A stretch of 64,000 bases of DNA from Xenorhabdus vietnamensis (GCF_002127535.1 NZ_MUBJ01000022.1:18428-82427); one strand, 5' to 3'; shown: positions 1 to 9,030, counted from the stretch's first letter. Notes: generated by a model from the sequence alone, not told the origin. Numbers and translations are program-made.

Positions 1-41
1 TGACCAGGGGTTGCAACAGCAGCCAAAACAATTCGAGACAT
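1..41 (-). CDS. Glycosyltransferase, N-terminus only (runs off window)
   Basis: Only the first codons lie in the window. Reading leftward from an ATG at 41, the peptide begins MSRIVLAAVATPG, a start typical of UDP-glycosyltransferases of the GT1/macrolide type. A GGAG motif lies about 10 nt before the ATG. It follows isnB by 30 nt on the same strand, which matches the known rhabduscin gene order isnA-isnB-glycosyltransferase, where the enzyme attaches a deoxyaminosugar to the tyrosine-derived vinyl isonitrile. The identity rests on 13 residues plus context, so it is probable rather than proven. Confidence 0.6.
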   Translation of the reverse strand, partial: MSRIVLAAVATPG

Positions 42-71
42 CAATCAAAACTCCGTTAAAACAACTTCTAC

Positions 72-944
72 TCAATCAGAGCTGGAAACAGAAATAGTGT
101 GAAAACTGTGATTTTCACACACAGGCGTGCCATGGATATGAACCCGCTGAATATGGCGAGGTGAACGGGAAATAAAAGCCTCACGCCCATGTAATAAAGT
201 AAAGTTATCGCAAATCGCGATGTCACCAGACTGCCATTGATGAGCATAAAAATAACGCGGATCATACAACCGGTTATACAGTGTTTCCTCAAGTGTCTGT
301 TGCTCTTCCTGTGATATTCCGTCTATCTTCAAAGAGTGGTGATCAGCATACTTCGTATCTTCTTTTCCCATCGGTTCATTGTAACGCATCACCCATTTTT
401 TACCGTCGGGATGCAGACAAACCAACGGTGAAACAACTTCGCCACCATAGTGCGTCACTCTGCTTGTGCGATAAGTAATAGTGGTATTTTTCCATGTATT
501 ACGTTCATCATCACTAGCCTCAGTAATCAACTGTTCAGTGTTGACAAACGTAGTACGCCCTCCCTGAGCAGCTTCAGGCGCGGCAACACAATGAAATATC
601 TGAAATTCAGGGATCGTCTCTCTGTACATTCCATCCCAGTGCAATGGCAAATTACCACTGTCCAGAACATGGTCAGACGGATCGGGCTGCTCCATGACAT
701 CCAATACCGTACCAAATGGCCACATCATGATTTCTCCCCAGCGGCTGGAGTATTCCGTCAATTTTTCTTTATCCGTAAAGCCGGAGCGAAAGCCACGCAA
801 TACAACCAGCAGGTGAGTACGAGCCAATTCACGCAAGGCATCAACTGACAGTGTGGTAATATCCTGATCAGGATGCTTGGGTGTAATAAATACTCCGAAA
901 GGTTTCACTAACTCAATATGACAATCAAGTTCATATGTATTCAT
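72..944 (-). CDS. isnB: IsnB/PvcB-type isonitrile Fe(II)/2-oxoglutarate dioxygenase
   Basis: 290 residues, close to the length of PvcB. TauD/TfdA-type fold: the iron-binding HxD is seen as LHWDGMY in the first half, and the distal His in [10 protein letters not shown], with the 2-oxoglutarate-binding Arg just after in [12 protein letters not shown]. In isonitrile pathways this enzyme oxidatively decarboxylates the tyrosine isonitrile made by IsnA to a vinyl isonitrile. ATG at 944 is preferred over the TTG at 959 because a GAGGG motif lies 10 nt before it. It lies 35 nt downstream of isnA and 30 nt upstream of the glycosyltransferase start, so the three are probably one transcript. Regulation is not visible. 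Confidence 0.9.
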   Translation of the reverse strand: MNTYELDCHIELVKPFGVFITPKHPDQDITTLSVDALRELARTHLLVVLRGFRSGFTDKEKLTEYSSRWGEIMMWPFGTVLDVMEQPDPSDHVLDSGNLPLHWDGMYRETIPEFQIFHCVAAPEAAQGGRTTFVNTEQLITEASDDERNTWKNTTITYRTSRVTHYGGEVVSPLVCLHPDGKKWVMRYNEPMGKEDTKYADHHSLKIDGISQEEQQTLEETLYNRLYDPRYFYAHQWQSGDIAICDNFTLLHGREAFISRSPRHIQRVHIHGTPVCENHSFHTISVSSSD

Positions 945-979
945 GATTTTTTCCCTCAAAAATGCGCTATACCACTTGG

Positions 980-2002
980 TTATTTTGCTTGTGCTGCCGT
1001 CGTCTGGAATTCTGTTTGCGAGTTTGCTTCAAACAGTTTTTCTTCTGATAATGTTTCAATCACGTAATGACTTGGAATACCCCGAATTTCGATTAGCTTT
1101 CCATTCATCTTTTTCACTTCATCACTTTTCATCAACACAAACTGACCATTAATATTGGCTGCCACACCGTGCCACGGCGTCAACCAATCATCTCTGGTCG
1201 GCATCATATGAATACCAATTTTGATACTGTCCACGGGTTGTGGATGAATAGAAAGACGGATCGCCAATGGGAACTGCTCCGCCAGCAAATTACCCCAAGC
1301 CCAGCTACGTTGGATAACCCCGACAGAGCGCTGGCGTGCATCCTTTTGTAACGCATTTTTCGAACCAGTGTATTCTGGCAATAAACTATCTTCATAAAGA
1401 AAACGAGTAATTGCCCGATATAACTGAACCCCTTCTTCGCTTTCTTTGAGTGTTTCTTTGATCTCCTCAACTGAAGATGCATAACGGTTGACCAATAATT
1501 CACGCAGTTGATCATAATCACTGGTATATTGAGTCAGTGATTCAACGTTACCAAGATTAAAAACTGAAAGATGAGTCGCGCCCAGTTCATGCAGCAGCTT
1601 TTCAATTTCTAATTGGTAGTGGGTAATTGTGTCATCATCAACATGAATAAGATCACTAAAAACATGCCCATCAGAACAAATAACAATATTTGCTCCAGGT
1701 GGATAATAAAGCTGAATACGCTGACAAAGGGAGTTTAGGAAAATCAGTGATAGCTTTTCTGCCATATCAGGCGTCTTACCCAATACTTTTCTAGGATTTG
1801 GTGATTTTGTCGGAAAGGCAGGTAAAATACATTCAATAGGCTTCCCTTGTTCCACAAACGCACGAATACGTGGCAGCTGAACCTCTGAAACCATTTTCTC
1901 TTCATATTGAAGTGAATGTTCAGACTCAGGAAAACGACGTCGGTATTGCAATAATTCATTTAGAATCTTGTTAGACAATTTGTCTATGTCAAAACGTTCC
2001 AT
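980..2002 (-). CDS. isnA: Isonitrile (isocyanide) synthase, IsnA/PvcA family
   Basis: 340 residues, of the PvcA/Dit1 family that converts an amino acid (here most likely L-tyrosine) and ribulose-5-phosphate into the isonitrile. Family features seen: [22 protein letters not shown] near residue 85-105 in part, the [10 protein letters not shown] motif around residue 120, and [24 protein letters not shown] near residue 245-268 in part. First gene of the isnA-isnB-GT operon. In X. nematophila this set makes rhabduscin, a phenoloxidase inhibitor displayed on the cell surface, which helps evade insect melanization. About 670 bp of very AT-rich DNA precedes the gene, room for its promoter. The amino-acid substrate is inferred from family and context. 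Confidence 0.9.
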   Translation of the reverse strand: MERFDIDKLSNKILNELLQYRRRFPESEHSLQYEEKMVSEVQLPRIRAFVEQGKPIECILPAFPTKSPNPRKVLGKTPDMAEKLSLIFLNSLCQRIQLYYPPGANIVICSDGHVFSDLIHVDDDTITHYQLEIEKLLHELGATHLSVFNLGNVESLTQYTSDYDQLRELLVNRYASSVEEIKETLKESEEGVQLYRAITRFLYEDSLLPEYTGSKNALQKDARQRSVGVIQRSWAWGNLLAEQFPLAIRLSIHPQPVDSIKIGIHMMPTRDDWLTPWHGVAANINGQFVLMKSDEVKKMNGKLIEIRGIPSHYVIETLSEEKLFEANSQTEFQTTAAQAK

Positions 2003-2674
2003 AATTCATTCCTAATTTATTACATTTACATCGAAGCTAATTAATGCAATTGGCAATATGTGAATATTTTTTGTATATAAAAATCAGCCCACATGCTTTT
2101 GAATATAGATAAACAAAAACCTCTAAAAAAGTCATAGAAGAAAATTCATAATATACAACCAAACCAAAATATAAATATATTGAGGTTTCTTTATTTTATC
2201 TTATTTTGTTATACGTATTACATAACCATATAAATCCTGCACATAAATATATAACATTATAATTTCATAAAAAAATTAAATTTTTTAAAAAAATAATTCA
2301 ATTTTTTTGATGATGTTAAAAAAGACAAATGAAATTCAGATCTTTTAGAAAGAATTATTTTTTATAAGCTATATTATTTAGATATCTAACATAATTTATT
2401 ACAGGATGAAAAATAATGTATGACGAATTTACAAATAAACACGAAAAAAACATGACAACAACTTCATATACTCGGAATTAGCTCATTAAATTACAGTTCA
2501 TTATTATCACATAGGAAATTAACTAGAAATTCGTTGAAAAAATAATGAAATAACTGTCAATTTTGCAATAAATAAGTCATGATCCAATAAAAATACTTAT
2601 AAATAATCAAGACGGGCACATTGGAGCAGGCTATACCCAGCAGACATGATTAAATTTATTACTCATTGCCAGAG
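2003..2674. other. AT-rich intergenic region upstream of isnA
   Basis: No open frame with family features is seen. The DNA is very AT-rich with several runs of A or T, as expected for a regulated promoter region bound by H-NS-like proteins (inference). The last part may hold further decayed ClpP-like sequence before the recognisable remnant that follows. Confidence 0.5.
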
Positions 2675-2839
2675 ACCCGTTTGATAATCCACCAACTGAT
2701 CAGCAAAGCAACCAGTCAATCTCTTGATAAAGTAGCAAAAGATACTGATTGCAATTACTGGATGGAATCAGAAGAGTCCCGTGATTATGGCATTGTTAGA
2801 CAGATCATCAACCATTGGAATGAATTGCAGAGATCCTAA
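2675..2839 (+). pseudogene. Decayed ClpP-like protease fragment (C-terminal)
   Basis: A 54-codon open stretch ending in TAA reads, in part, SLDKVAKDTDCNYWMESEES then RDYGIVRQII. This matches the C-terminal helix region of ClpP-type serine proteases, whose usual wording is LEKVAKDTDRDYWM..EA..YGIVD.II. No start codon, no Ser-His catalytic region and no N-terminal half can be found upstream, so this is a remnant of an extra clpP-like gene and not a working protease. Confidence 0.6.
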
Positions 2840-2896
2840 TGAATCCTCTTCGAACTCATTTTTATTGGATTGCAATATTGTTTGACATTAATTTAT

Positions 2897-3490
2897 TCAA
2901 GAGGATATTGCCGCTATCGCAGGTTCAATCAAACCCATAAGCTCATCTTTTGAGGCTCCATCACGTGCCTGAAATGAAATTGCCTGCATAATCCCAAGAA
3001 AATAGGCAGCCAATTTTCCAGCATCGGTCTGATTGGATAATTCGCCATCCTCTATACCTTTTTCTATCCGACGATAAATCAATGTTAATGTATTTTTACG
3101 CACAGTTTTAAGATGAGCATAAACATCCTCATTTTCTTGTGAATTGTTAACTATGCCCAGAATCAGCAAACATCCACCTACCCGGTTTGAGGTAGCAACA
3201 TCAACAGAGCACTCTAACATTGCTCGTACTCCTTCCCTGACACTGCCAGCTTGATTAAGACTATCCATCACTTTAGCCCCGACAGTATTAATATAAAGTT
3301 CAACCGCCGCATAAAAGGCTTTTTTCTTACTACCGAACGCCGAATAAAAGCTCGGTGGATTGATATTCATCGCAGCCGTGAGATCAACAAGTTGTGTACC
3401 TTCATAACCCTTGGCCCAAAACAACTCCATTGCCTGTTGAAGTGCCATATCACGGTCAAAGCTCAAAGGGCGTCCTCGTTGTGCCATCAT
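2897..3490 (-). CDS. TetR/AcrR-family transcriptional repressor
   Basis: 197 residues from the ATG at 3490, chosen because GAGGGG lies 5 nt upstream; an open frame continues further but lacks a better start. The N-terminal helix-turn-helix is visible: GRPLSFDRDMALQQAMELF followed by GYEGTQLVDLTAAMNINPPS and FYSAFGSKKKAFYAAVELY. The C-terminal ligand domain resembles YcdC/AcrR-like regulators of small drug pumps. It is divergent from the MFS exporter that starts 113 bp away. The pair is a classic self-controlled efflux module in which the regulator represses both genes until a compound binds (inference). Ligand unknown. Confidence 0.85.
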   Translation of the reverse strand: MMAQRGRPLSFDRDMALQQAMELFWAKGYEGTQLVDLTAAMNINPPSFYSAFGSKKKAFYAAVELYINTVGAKVMDSLNQAGSVREGVRAMLECSVDVATSNRVGGCLLILGIVNNSQENEDVYAHLKTVRKNTLTLIYRRIEKGIEDGELSNQTDAGKLAAYFLGIMQAISFQARDGASKDELMGLIEPAIAAISS

Positions 3491-3508
3491 ATATCCCCTC
3501 GTCATTTC

Positions 3509-3577
3509 TGTAGTGACTATAACATAAATACCTTGATCCATTTTCGCAAGTCAGATAATTTTGTAATCATCACTACA
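3509..3577. promoter_or_regulatory. Operator candidates between TetR and MFS genes
   Basis: The divergent promoter region holds an 8-bp inverted pair, TGTAGTGA at 3509-3516 and TCACTACA at 3570-3577, and a tighter dyad TTGTA-N8-TACAA at 3561-3578. TetR-type repressors bind such short dyads. Which of them is the true operator cannot be decided from sequence. Confidence 0.45.
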
Positions 3578-3602
3578 AAAATATTCAATAAAGGACGATA
3601 AT

Positions 3603-4823
3603 ATGGAAAATCCACGACCCAATATTGCTAATCATTGCCGCACTACGGCAAAACATAAATCTCTTCCCCTAGCTATCTATATACTGACAATCGGCATCTT
3701 TGCCATGGTAACCAGTGAATTTCAAGTAACGGGAATGGTGCCAATTATGGCATACGATCTGGGTGTATCCATTTCTCAAATTGGTTATCTTGTTTCTTTA
3801 TATGCGCTAGCTATGGCGTTTGGAGGACCACTTCTAGCCATGGGATTATTAAAAACACCACCTAAAAGAGCATTAATTATCCTATATATGATTTTCATTA
3901 TCGGTGAAGTCGTTGGAGCACTTGCAAATTCATATCTTATGCTGATGGCCGCAAGGATCACCACTGGAGCTGTTTCGGGAGCTTTCTTTGGCGTTACACT
4001 GGCAATCTGTGTGGAAATCGCAGAAGAAAAACATCGAGGATGGGCAATTTCAATTGTGCTTTCCGGCATTATGTTAGGAACGATCTTAGGATTACCCATG
4101 GCTAATTTGATAGGCACATATGTCGGTTGGCGAGAGAGTTTTTGGACAATCAGTATATTGGCAGCAATAGCGAGTATTATCAGTATATTTTACCTTCCCT
4201 CAATCCCAAAATTTGCCACCACTAGCTTACGGGCGGAATTGAGAGGATTAAAGAATCTAAAATTATGGTATGTTTTTTCCACCAGTCTGCTGATTATTGG
4301 TGCAACTTTTGCCGCATTTACTTATTTCATACCAATCTTAAAAGAAGTAACTGGCTATAACGATGGCATGATCGCAACTTTACTCATCCTTTATGGCGCT
4401 GCCACAATTATAGGCAATGCCGTGGTTGGTAAGCTAGCGGATCAGCATTCAACCATAATATTAGCTATTGGCTTGATTTCTCTTACCCTGTTTCTTCTGC
4501 TATTTGGCTTGTTTACAGATAAAAAGTTACTTGCAGCCTTATCTATAATCGGTATCGGATTAGTTGGAGTTACTATGAATCCAGCGATGGTAACTCGAGT
4601 TATGCGAGCAGCTAACGGTCGTCCACTGGTTAATACTATTCATTCCTCCGTGATTACTCTTGGTATTGTCATTGGCTCTTTCCTTGGTGGATTTTGTCTT
4701 AATTTAGGCTGGGGACTACAAGCACCATTATGGGTTGGGGTATTTATGGCTCTGACTGGCTTGATAACTTTGCTTCCAGATATTCTCACTTTATATAGAG
4801 AAAATAATACCGCTAATAAATAA
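3603..4823 (+). CDS. MFS drug/sugar efflux transporter (AraJ/YdhP-like, 12 TM)
   Basis: 406 residues with about 12 hydrophobic helices starting near residue 20. The MFS family-A pattern is clear: TSEFQVTGMVPIMAYDLGVS near residues 38-57, and GPLLAMGLLKTPPKRALI (the loop 2-3 motif) near 75-92. This is the DHA1 group that includes AraJ, YdhP and NepI and exports drugs, sugars or nucleosides across the inner membrane by proton antiport. AAGGA lies 8 nt before the ATG. Divergent from the TetR regulator, which probably controls it. Substrate cannot be read from sequence. Confidence 0.88.
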   Translation: MENPRPNIANHCRTTAKHKSLPLAIYILTIGIFAMVTSEFQVTGMVPIMAYDLGVSISQIGYLVSLYALAMAFGGPLLAMGLLKTPPKRALIILYMIFIIGEVVGALANSYLMLMAARITTGAVSGAFFGVTLAICVEIAEEKHRGWAISIVLSGIMLGTILGLPMANLIGTYVGWRESFWTISILAAIASIISIFYLPSIPKFATTSLRAELRGLKNLKLWYVFSTSLLIIGATFAAFTYFIPILKEVTGYNDGMIATLLILYGAATIIGNAVVGKLADQHSTIILAIGLISLTLFLLLFGLFTDKKLLAALSIIGIGLVGVTMNPAMVTRVMRAANGRPLVNTIHSSVITLGIVIGSFLGGFCLNLGWGLQAPLWVGVFMALTGLITLLPDILTLYRENNTANK

Positions 4824-4881
4824 TGATGTTTATTCTCAAAACAGTTATTTATTTTTATTCCTAATGATACGATATAAAAAA

Positions 4882-4925
4882 TCAGGCGGTATTATGCATA
4901 TAATAATAATCGCCTGAGTTTTTAT
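4882..4925 (+). terminator. Rho-independent terminator after the MFS gene
   Basis: TCAGGCG at 4882-4888 pairs with CGCCTGA at 4911-4917, followed by GTTTTTATC. It lies about 60 bp beyond the MFS stop. The loop is long and AT-rich and itself partly self-complementary. Confidence 0.7.
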
Positions 4926-4931
4926 CGTTTA

Positions 4932-5265
4932 TTAAGGTGTTTTAGATATTTTCTTTTTGTCTAATGTCCATACAAAATCCGGATCTACAACGGGTGAAAA
5001 ACCAAGTTTCTCATAAAGCCACCCCGCTGTAGAAGTCACCAGCGTCACGTGTTGTACATAAAGAATAACCGGATGTTGCAAAATCAGTTATTAATCTTAC
5101 AAAGCCAATTTATTTATCACAGTGAAATAATGCAAAATATATACTGTTTTCTATTGCAATTTTAACTCTTTCAAACTCTATACCGCGTGCCCAAAACAAT
5201 TGCGTTAATTCACTATGTACGAAATGGATATCAATTTTTCTCTTATCCGTTGCAACCAAATATTT
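4932..5265 (-). pseudogene. Broken GNAT acetyltransferase gene
   Basis: Reading leftward, fragments of one GNAT protein follow each other: KYLVATDKRKIDIHFVHSEL, then LTQLFWARGIEFERVKIAIE, then IGFVRLITDFAT after an in-frame TAA, then, in another frame, GWLYEKLGFSPVVDPDFVW up to the final TAA. This is the usual order of small GNAT enzymes of the YitI/arylamine type, but the acetyl-CoA binding part (VxxxxRGxGxG) is missing between the last two pieces. So the gene has a nonsense codon, at least one frameshift and an internal deletion. Confidence 0.75.
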
Positions 5266-5336
5266 CCCTCTTTTCCATATTATATTTTTCTTTTAAAAAT
5301 ATTGAAGTGTGAATAAATTTACCATAAACAAGGGTA

Positions 5337-5364
5337 AAAAAAGCCATGCTATAACATGGCTTTT
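5337..5364 (-). terminator. Terminator of aqpZ
   Basis: AAAAGCCATG (5339-5348) pairs with CATGGCTTTT (5355-5364), loop CTATAA. Read leftward it is followed by T-rich DNA. It lies 17 bp after the aqpZ stop. Confidence 0.85.
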
Positions 5365-5380
5365 CAAAATAAAGGAAACA

Positions 5381-6088
5381 TTAATTAACGGATAAATCAT
5401 CTTTTTGTAATAGTGAACGATATATTAATCCACCAATAGCACCACCAATTAATGGGATCAACCAGAATACCCAAAGCTGCTCCAAAGCCCATGTTCCCTG
5501 AAAAATAGCAACCGCTGTACTTCTTGCCGGGTTAACCGATGTATTTGTTACTGGAATGCTAATTAAATGAATAAGTGTCAATGTTAAACCGATGACTAAT
5601 GGCGCAAAACCTGTCGGTGCATTTCTATCTGTTGCACCAAGAATGACAATCAAGAAAAATGCAGTTAATACTAATTCAATAATAATTGCAGCTTGTAATG
5701 AAAAGCCGCCGGGAGAATGTTCCCCATAGCCATTAGATGCAAAACCACTTGACGTTGCATCAAAACCGCTTTTACCACTAGCGATAAGATAAAGTATCGC
5801 TGCTGCCGCAATTCCTCCGATTACTTGGGCAATGATGTAAGGAATAACATCTTTAGCAGAAATACGCCCGCCTGCAAACAGCCCCAATGTTACCGCCGGA
5901 TTAAAATGCCCTCCTGAAATATGCCCCACAGCATAGGCCATCGTTACCACTGTTAAACCAAAAGCCAGAGATACCCCCAGAAAACCAATCCCCAGCTGTG
6001 GAAATGCCGCCGCTAAAACAGCGCTACCGCATCCACCAAACACCAACCAAAAAGTACCAAAGAACTCTGCCGATAATTTTCTAAACAT
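5381..6088 (-). CDS. aqpZ: Aquaporin Z water channel
   Basis: 235 residues, near the usual 231. The two NPA boxes are present: [18 protein letters not shown] around residue 60 and [15 protein letters not shown] near 185, both with family-typical context. Six membrane segments; N-terminus [20 protein letters not shown] is standard. The ATG at 6088 is preferred over longer frames because GAGG lies 9 nt upstream and the length fits. Function: passive water flow across the inner membrane. Monocistronic with its own terminator. Confidence 0.96.
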   Translation of the reverse strand: MFRKLSAEFFGTFWLVFGGCGSAVLAAAFPQLGIGFLGVSLAFGLTVVTMAYAVGHISGGHFNPAVTLGLFAGGRISAKDVIPYIIAQVIGGIAAAAILYLIASGKSGFDATSSGFASNGYGEHSPGGFSLQAAIIIELVLTAFFLIVILGATDRNAPTGFAPLVIGLTLTLIHLISIPVTNTSVNPARSTAVAIFQGTWALEQLWVFWLIPLIGGAIGGLIYRSLLQKDDLSVN

Positions 6089-6329
6089 TCTACGATTCCT
6101 CAATGATATTTGCATGAATGCAAAAGAATCCAAAAACAGTTTAGTTAGTATTTTTAAATATGGGCAAGGAATCATTGTCAGGAAATAAAGAAAGGGAAAC
6201 TTCACCAATGTGAATTACAGTATATAAGTTAACTATAGATTGTTTTATTGTTAACTTAATAATAAGCAGCGAAGAAATATTTTTTTATTTTTTAGGATTC
6301 AATATAAAAAAGCATAAACTCGTTAATAG

Positions 6330-6365
6330 AACAACCTGAGTTTAATATGAAAAACTCAGGTTGTT
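6330..6365 (-). terminator. Terminator of eco
   Basis: ACAACCTGAGTTT (6331-6343) pairs perfectly with AAACTCAGGTTGT (6352-6364). It lies about 20 bp after the ecotin stop. The 3' flank read leftward is only moderately T-rich. Confidence 0.7.
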
Positions 6366-6384
6366 GATTTACCTAATCAATAAT

Positions 6385-6861
6385 TTATTTAATGACCGCT
6401 TTCTCTACCTCATCCGAGGCTTGCCAAATACGATATTTTACGGTCATTGTTTTTGGCATATATACCACAATAGGTAATTTGCTGTTGTAACGAATCAGAG
6501 CATCTTTACCTAATTGAACCTGAACAAAACGCATGGTTTCCTTTTGTCCTGGACATGCCATTTTTGTTGACGCGGGGCCGCTAACATTACTTAGCTCATA
6601 ATAATCAAAACCCCATCCTTCCAGCGTTTTTGTCGTCAACTTACCGCCAAACCAGTGGTGATTACAATCCACTTTCATATCCTTGCCAATCATCAACTCA
6701 ACCATGTAGTTGTTTTCATCTTCTTGTTGAGGTAGCTCAATTACACTACGAGCCATTTTCTCAGAAGCCGCAGGATAAGGAGCGATATCTTCAAGTTTTT
6801 TATCAGCAAAAACAGAAGTCGATACCATCAACGCCACTAAAGGAAATAGATATTTTTTCAT
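6385..6861 (-). CDS. eco: Ecotin, periplasmic serine protease inhibitor (P1 Lys)
   Basis: 158-residue precursor with a signal peptide ending about residue 19 (STSVFA). The ecotin core is clear: TLEGWGFDYYELSNVSGP, STKMACP and RYNSKLPIVVYMPK. Cys66 and Cys103 correspond to the conserved disulfide. Ecotin dimers block trypsin-fold proteases through the 80s loop. In E. coli ecotin this loop reads STMMACP with Met at P1; here residue 100 is Lys followed by Met101. A Lys at P1 should favour trypsin-like targets (inference from inhibitor mechanism). In an insect pathogen a natural target could be gut or haemolymph serine proteases, including those that activate prophenoloxidase (speculative). Single gene with its own terminator. 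Confidence 0.95.
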   Translation of the reverse strand: MKKYLFPLVALMVSTSVFADKKLEDIAPYPAASEKMARSVIELPQQEDENNYMVELMIGKDMKVDCNHHWFGGKLTTKTLEGWGFDYYELSNVSGPASTKMACPGQKETMRFVQVQLGKDALIRYNSKLPIVVYMPKTMTVKYRIWQASDEVEKAVIK

Positions 6862-7130
6862 ATATCACCTCTGAATATATTTAAAAAGGAGATTGAATAA
6901 TAACAATAAAAAGATTTGGGTAAATTATGTTTTTTAGCAACACACTGATTTTTATCGGCATTAGATAAGACTAAATCGACTCACTCAAAATAAACAGTAA
7001 ATTTTATTAATAAGAAACCGGATAAACAGGTATTACCAGTTCTTTTTTATGTGATATCTCTCAAATCTGATATTACAATGAGCTGCTACACTTGTTAGTG
7101 TGTAGTAGTAAATTTCGTCTAGGAGGTCTC

Positions 7131-7355
7131 ATGTTTCCAGAATATCGTGATTTAGTATCCAACCTGAAAGAATCTCACCCCCGTTTCCAATCCCTGTTTG
7201 AAAAACATAACCGACTTAACCACGAGATAATCCAACTTGAAGGCCCAAATGGAACAGGTTACAGCGATAAAGTTGTACGTCTGAAAAAAGAAAAACTACA
7301 CATCAAAGATGAAATGCAAAGAATTTTGCAGGAAGAATCTCAGAATCACAAATAA
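7131..7355 (+). CDS. ydcH: YdcH-family small protein (DUF465)
   Basis: 74 residues, the family's usual length. It starts MFPEYRDLVSNLKESHPRF and continues with KHNRLNHEIIQLE and LKKEKLHIKDEMQRILQ, the charged helical-hairpin pattern of YdcH. Start fixed by a perfect AGGAGG at 7121-7126, 4 nt before the ATG. Cytosolic; the biochemical role is unknown. Confidence 0.92.
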   Translation: MFPEYRDLVSNLKESHPRFQSLFEKHNRLNHEIIQLEGPNGTGYSDKVVRLKKEKLHIKDEMQRILQEESQNHK

Positions 7356-7373
7356 CCCCATCAGATGCTTTTA

Positions 7374-7400
7374 ACGCCTACTTTGTTGATAAGTGGGCGT
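7374..7400 (+). terminator. Stem-loop after ydcH
   Basis: ACGCCTACTT (7374-7383) pairs with AAGTGGGCGT (7391-7400) with one G-T pair. It sits 19 bp after the stop. No T-run follows, so terminator function is tentative. A second small dyad, GGTTCTC-N5-GAGAACC, follows a few bases later. Confidence 0.45.
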
Positions 7401-7444
7401 CGTCAAGGTTCTCGATCAGAGAACCTAATTGAACTCAACACCAA

Positions 7445-7467
7445 CAAAAAGCCACCATAACGGTGGC
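7445..7467 (-). terminator. Terminator of ogr / left end of tailocin locus
   Basis: GCCACC (7451-7456) pairs with GGTGGC (7462-7467). Read leftward the stem is followed by TTTTTG. It lies about 30 bp after the ogr stop and closes the leftward tail gene block. Confidence 0.75.
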
Positions 7468-7495
7468 AAAAACTGGAACAATGGTTTTTTGTTAT

Positions 7496-7732
7496 TTATT
7501 GTACAGCAACCGCCTTCTGGCGAGGTTGTCTCTTGGCTTTTGCCTTTGGATGTGGTGTGACATTCTGGACTTCACCTGGTTTGGAAATGAAGCGCACAAA
7601 GGTTTCATGACTGACGAACGTTGCTCCACAATTGATGTTCTGACATTGGTTATAGCGCTCCTTTGTCTGGCTTGAATGCTCAAAGCTACTACGAGTATGC
7701 GCTGACTGAGCACACAGAGGACACTTAATCAT
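7496..7732 (-). CDS. ogr: Ogr/Delta late gene activator (zinc finger)
   Basis: 78 residues from the ATG at 7732 (P2 Ogr has 72). The zinc-binding pattern is seen as C4-x2-C7 (CPLC) and C30-x4-C35 (CQNINC), with the family phrases TKERYNQCQNINCGATFVS and SKPGEVQNVTPHP. Ogr proteins bind TGT-N12-ACA sites centred near -55 and recruit RNA polymerase through the alpha subunit to late phage promoters. Three such sites occur in this locus, before X, V and FI. A 12-bp perfect inverted repeat surrounds the start codon region. Last gene of the cluster, as in P2. Confidence 0.95.
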   Translation of the reverse strand: MIKCPLCAQSAHTRSSFEHSSQTKERYNQCQNINCGATFVSHETFVRFISKPGEVQNVTPHPKAKAKRQPRQKAVAVQ

Positions 7733-7780
7733 ATTGTTCACCTTTCTTGAAATAACATCATCTCGTCTGGTGAACAATAT
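7731..7780. promoter_or_regulatory. 12-bp perfect inverted repeat at the ogr start
   Basis: ATATTGTTCACC (7731-7742) is the exact reverse complement of GGTGAACAATAT (7769-7780). The left arm touches the ogr start codon at 7730-7732. It could be an operator for a repressor, or an mRNA hairpin that hides the ogr ribosome site. A further palindrome, GATCTCA-CAT-TGAGATC, lies at 7787-7803 between D and ogr. Confidence 0.5.
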
Positions 7781-7809
7781 ATCAAAGATCTCACATTGAG
7801 ATCAAGAAT

Positions 7810-9030
7810 TTATTTTGGTATTTCAGTTTTGATCTCAACATCATCAATTTTGATTTCGAGATCCAATGATGTTGTAAAACCACTGTCATTGAGATTGTGA
7901 GTTACCTTCACCAGTGTCCAATGAATTCCATCAATCTCCGGCTTAAAATCCTTTAGCTGGATGGGTGTTTCAGGATAGACATCTGCACGCCCTTTCGCCA
8001 ATGTGATAGAGAACTGCGCTGCCCCCCGCTGCACTTTTTCCCAAACAGCTTTGGCCGCACGCTCTGCATTTTCCTTATTAGAATAAATGCGGGAAAGCGT
8101 CAGAACATTCTCCTGAGTGCCGGTCAAATAACTTGCGGATTCTTGCTGTGCCGTTGTTGTTTTATTTTTGTCTTTTTGATAAGCATTCTTACCTAATGAT
8201 TTACTCTCGCTGCTTCTATATTCGACGATAATTTCAACTTTTCCGCTCTTTGACTCTACCCGTTTTAATTTAACCGTCTGTTTAGTGGCTATGCGAGTAT
8301 CCTGCCACTGAGCAACGACGCTGGTATAGGCTTCACGATCAGACAAAGAAAAACGGTGATTATCCCCAGATTGGCGAATAATCAGCACAGGCGGAATATC
8401 CTGACCACTCGCCGTTTTATTCTGTCCTTGTCGAACAAACAACAACTCACCATTTTTGACGGAAGCAATTGCCCCTTCTTGTTTTGCTATACGAGTCAGG
8501 AAACTCACGTCAGATTCGTTAGTCTGATCGATGTGCATGGAGATGCCTTTTAATTCCTCACTGATTTTAAATTTCAGTTGGTTTCTCGTGGCAATCGTAC
8601 TCACAATGTTTTCTAACGTCTGTTTATGATAAGAGAATTCGCGTTTCACATTCAGATCACCACGAAAATCCGTACTGCGGGCACGAATAGTCAGCCGATC
8701 TGGTGCACCAACATGTTCAATTTCATCAACAACAAATTTTCCCTTCGAAGTTAAGGGGTGGTCATCCCACCCCAGTTCCAATGTAAGAATATCGCCTCGA
8801 CGAGGCAAACTCAGCATGCCATCAGCATCATCCAACTCAATATCGAGCTGGTCAGATTCCAAGCCACGATTATCCGTCAACGTTAACGATATTAAACGTG
8901 ATTGAATCTTCCCACTGATATCTTTATTGTTGATTTCCAGACGAAAAGCGGGCTTACTGGTTTTTCCGGTAACCAAATCAAATTGGGGAACCCAATCCGT
9001 GTTAGGTATCCATTTTTCAAAATCGATCAT
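7810..9030 (-). CDS. D: P2 gpD-like tail hub protein
   Basis: 406 residues (P2 gpD about 387). The N-terminal region follows the P2 pattern: PAFRLEINNKDISGKIQSR, SLTLTDNRGLESDQLDIEL and GDILTLELGWDD. gpD forms the hub at the centre of the baseplate, equivalent to T4 gp27, and holds the spike gpV. The start ATG overlaps the U stop as ATGA, so the pair is translationally coupled. Fully open and well conserved, as expected for a working contractile tail. Confidence 0.93.
   Translation of the reverse strand: MIDFEKWIPNTDWVPQFDLVTGKTSKPAFRLEINNKDISGKIQSRLISLTLTDNRGLESDQLDIELDDADGMLSLPRRGDILTLELGWDDHPLTSKGKFVVDEIEHVGAPDRLTIRARSTDFRGDLNVKREFSYHKQTLENIVSTIATRNQLKFKISEELKGISMHIDQTNESDVSFLTRIAKQEGAIASVKNGELLFVRQGQNKTASGQDIPPVLIIRQSGDNHRFSLSDREAYTSVVAQWQDTRIATKQTVKLKRVESKSGKVEIIVEYRSSESKSLGKNAYQKDKNKTTTAQQESASYLTGTQENVLTLSRIYSNKENAERAAKAVWEKVQRGAAQFSITLAKGRADVYPETPIQLKDFKPEIDGIHWTLVKVTHNLNDSGFTTSLDLEIKIDDVEIKTEIPK

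Noticed and set aside
450..848. 132-codon plus-strand frame
   Set aside because: Antisense to isnB, which has full family conservation; no ribosome site or family features.
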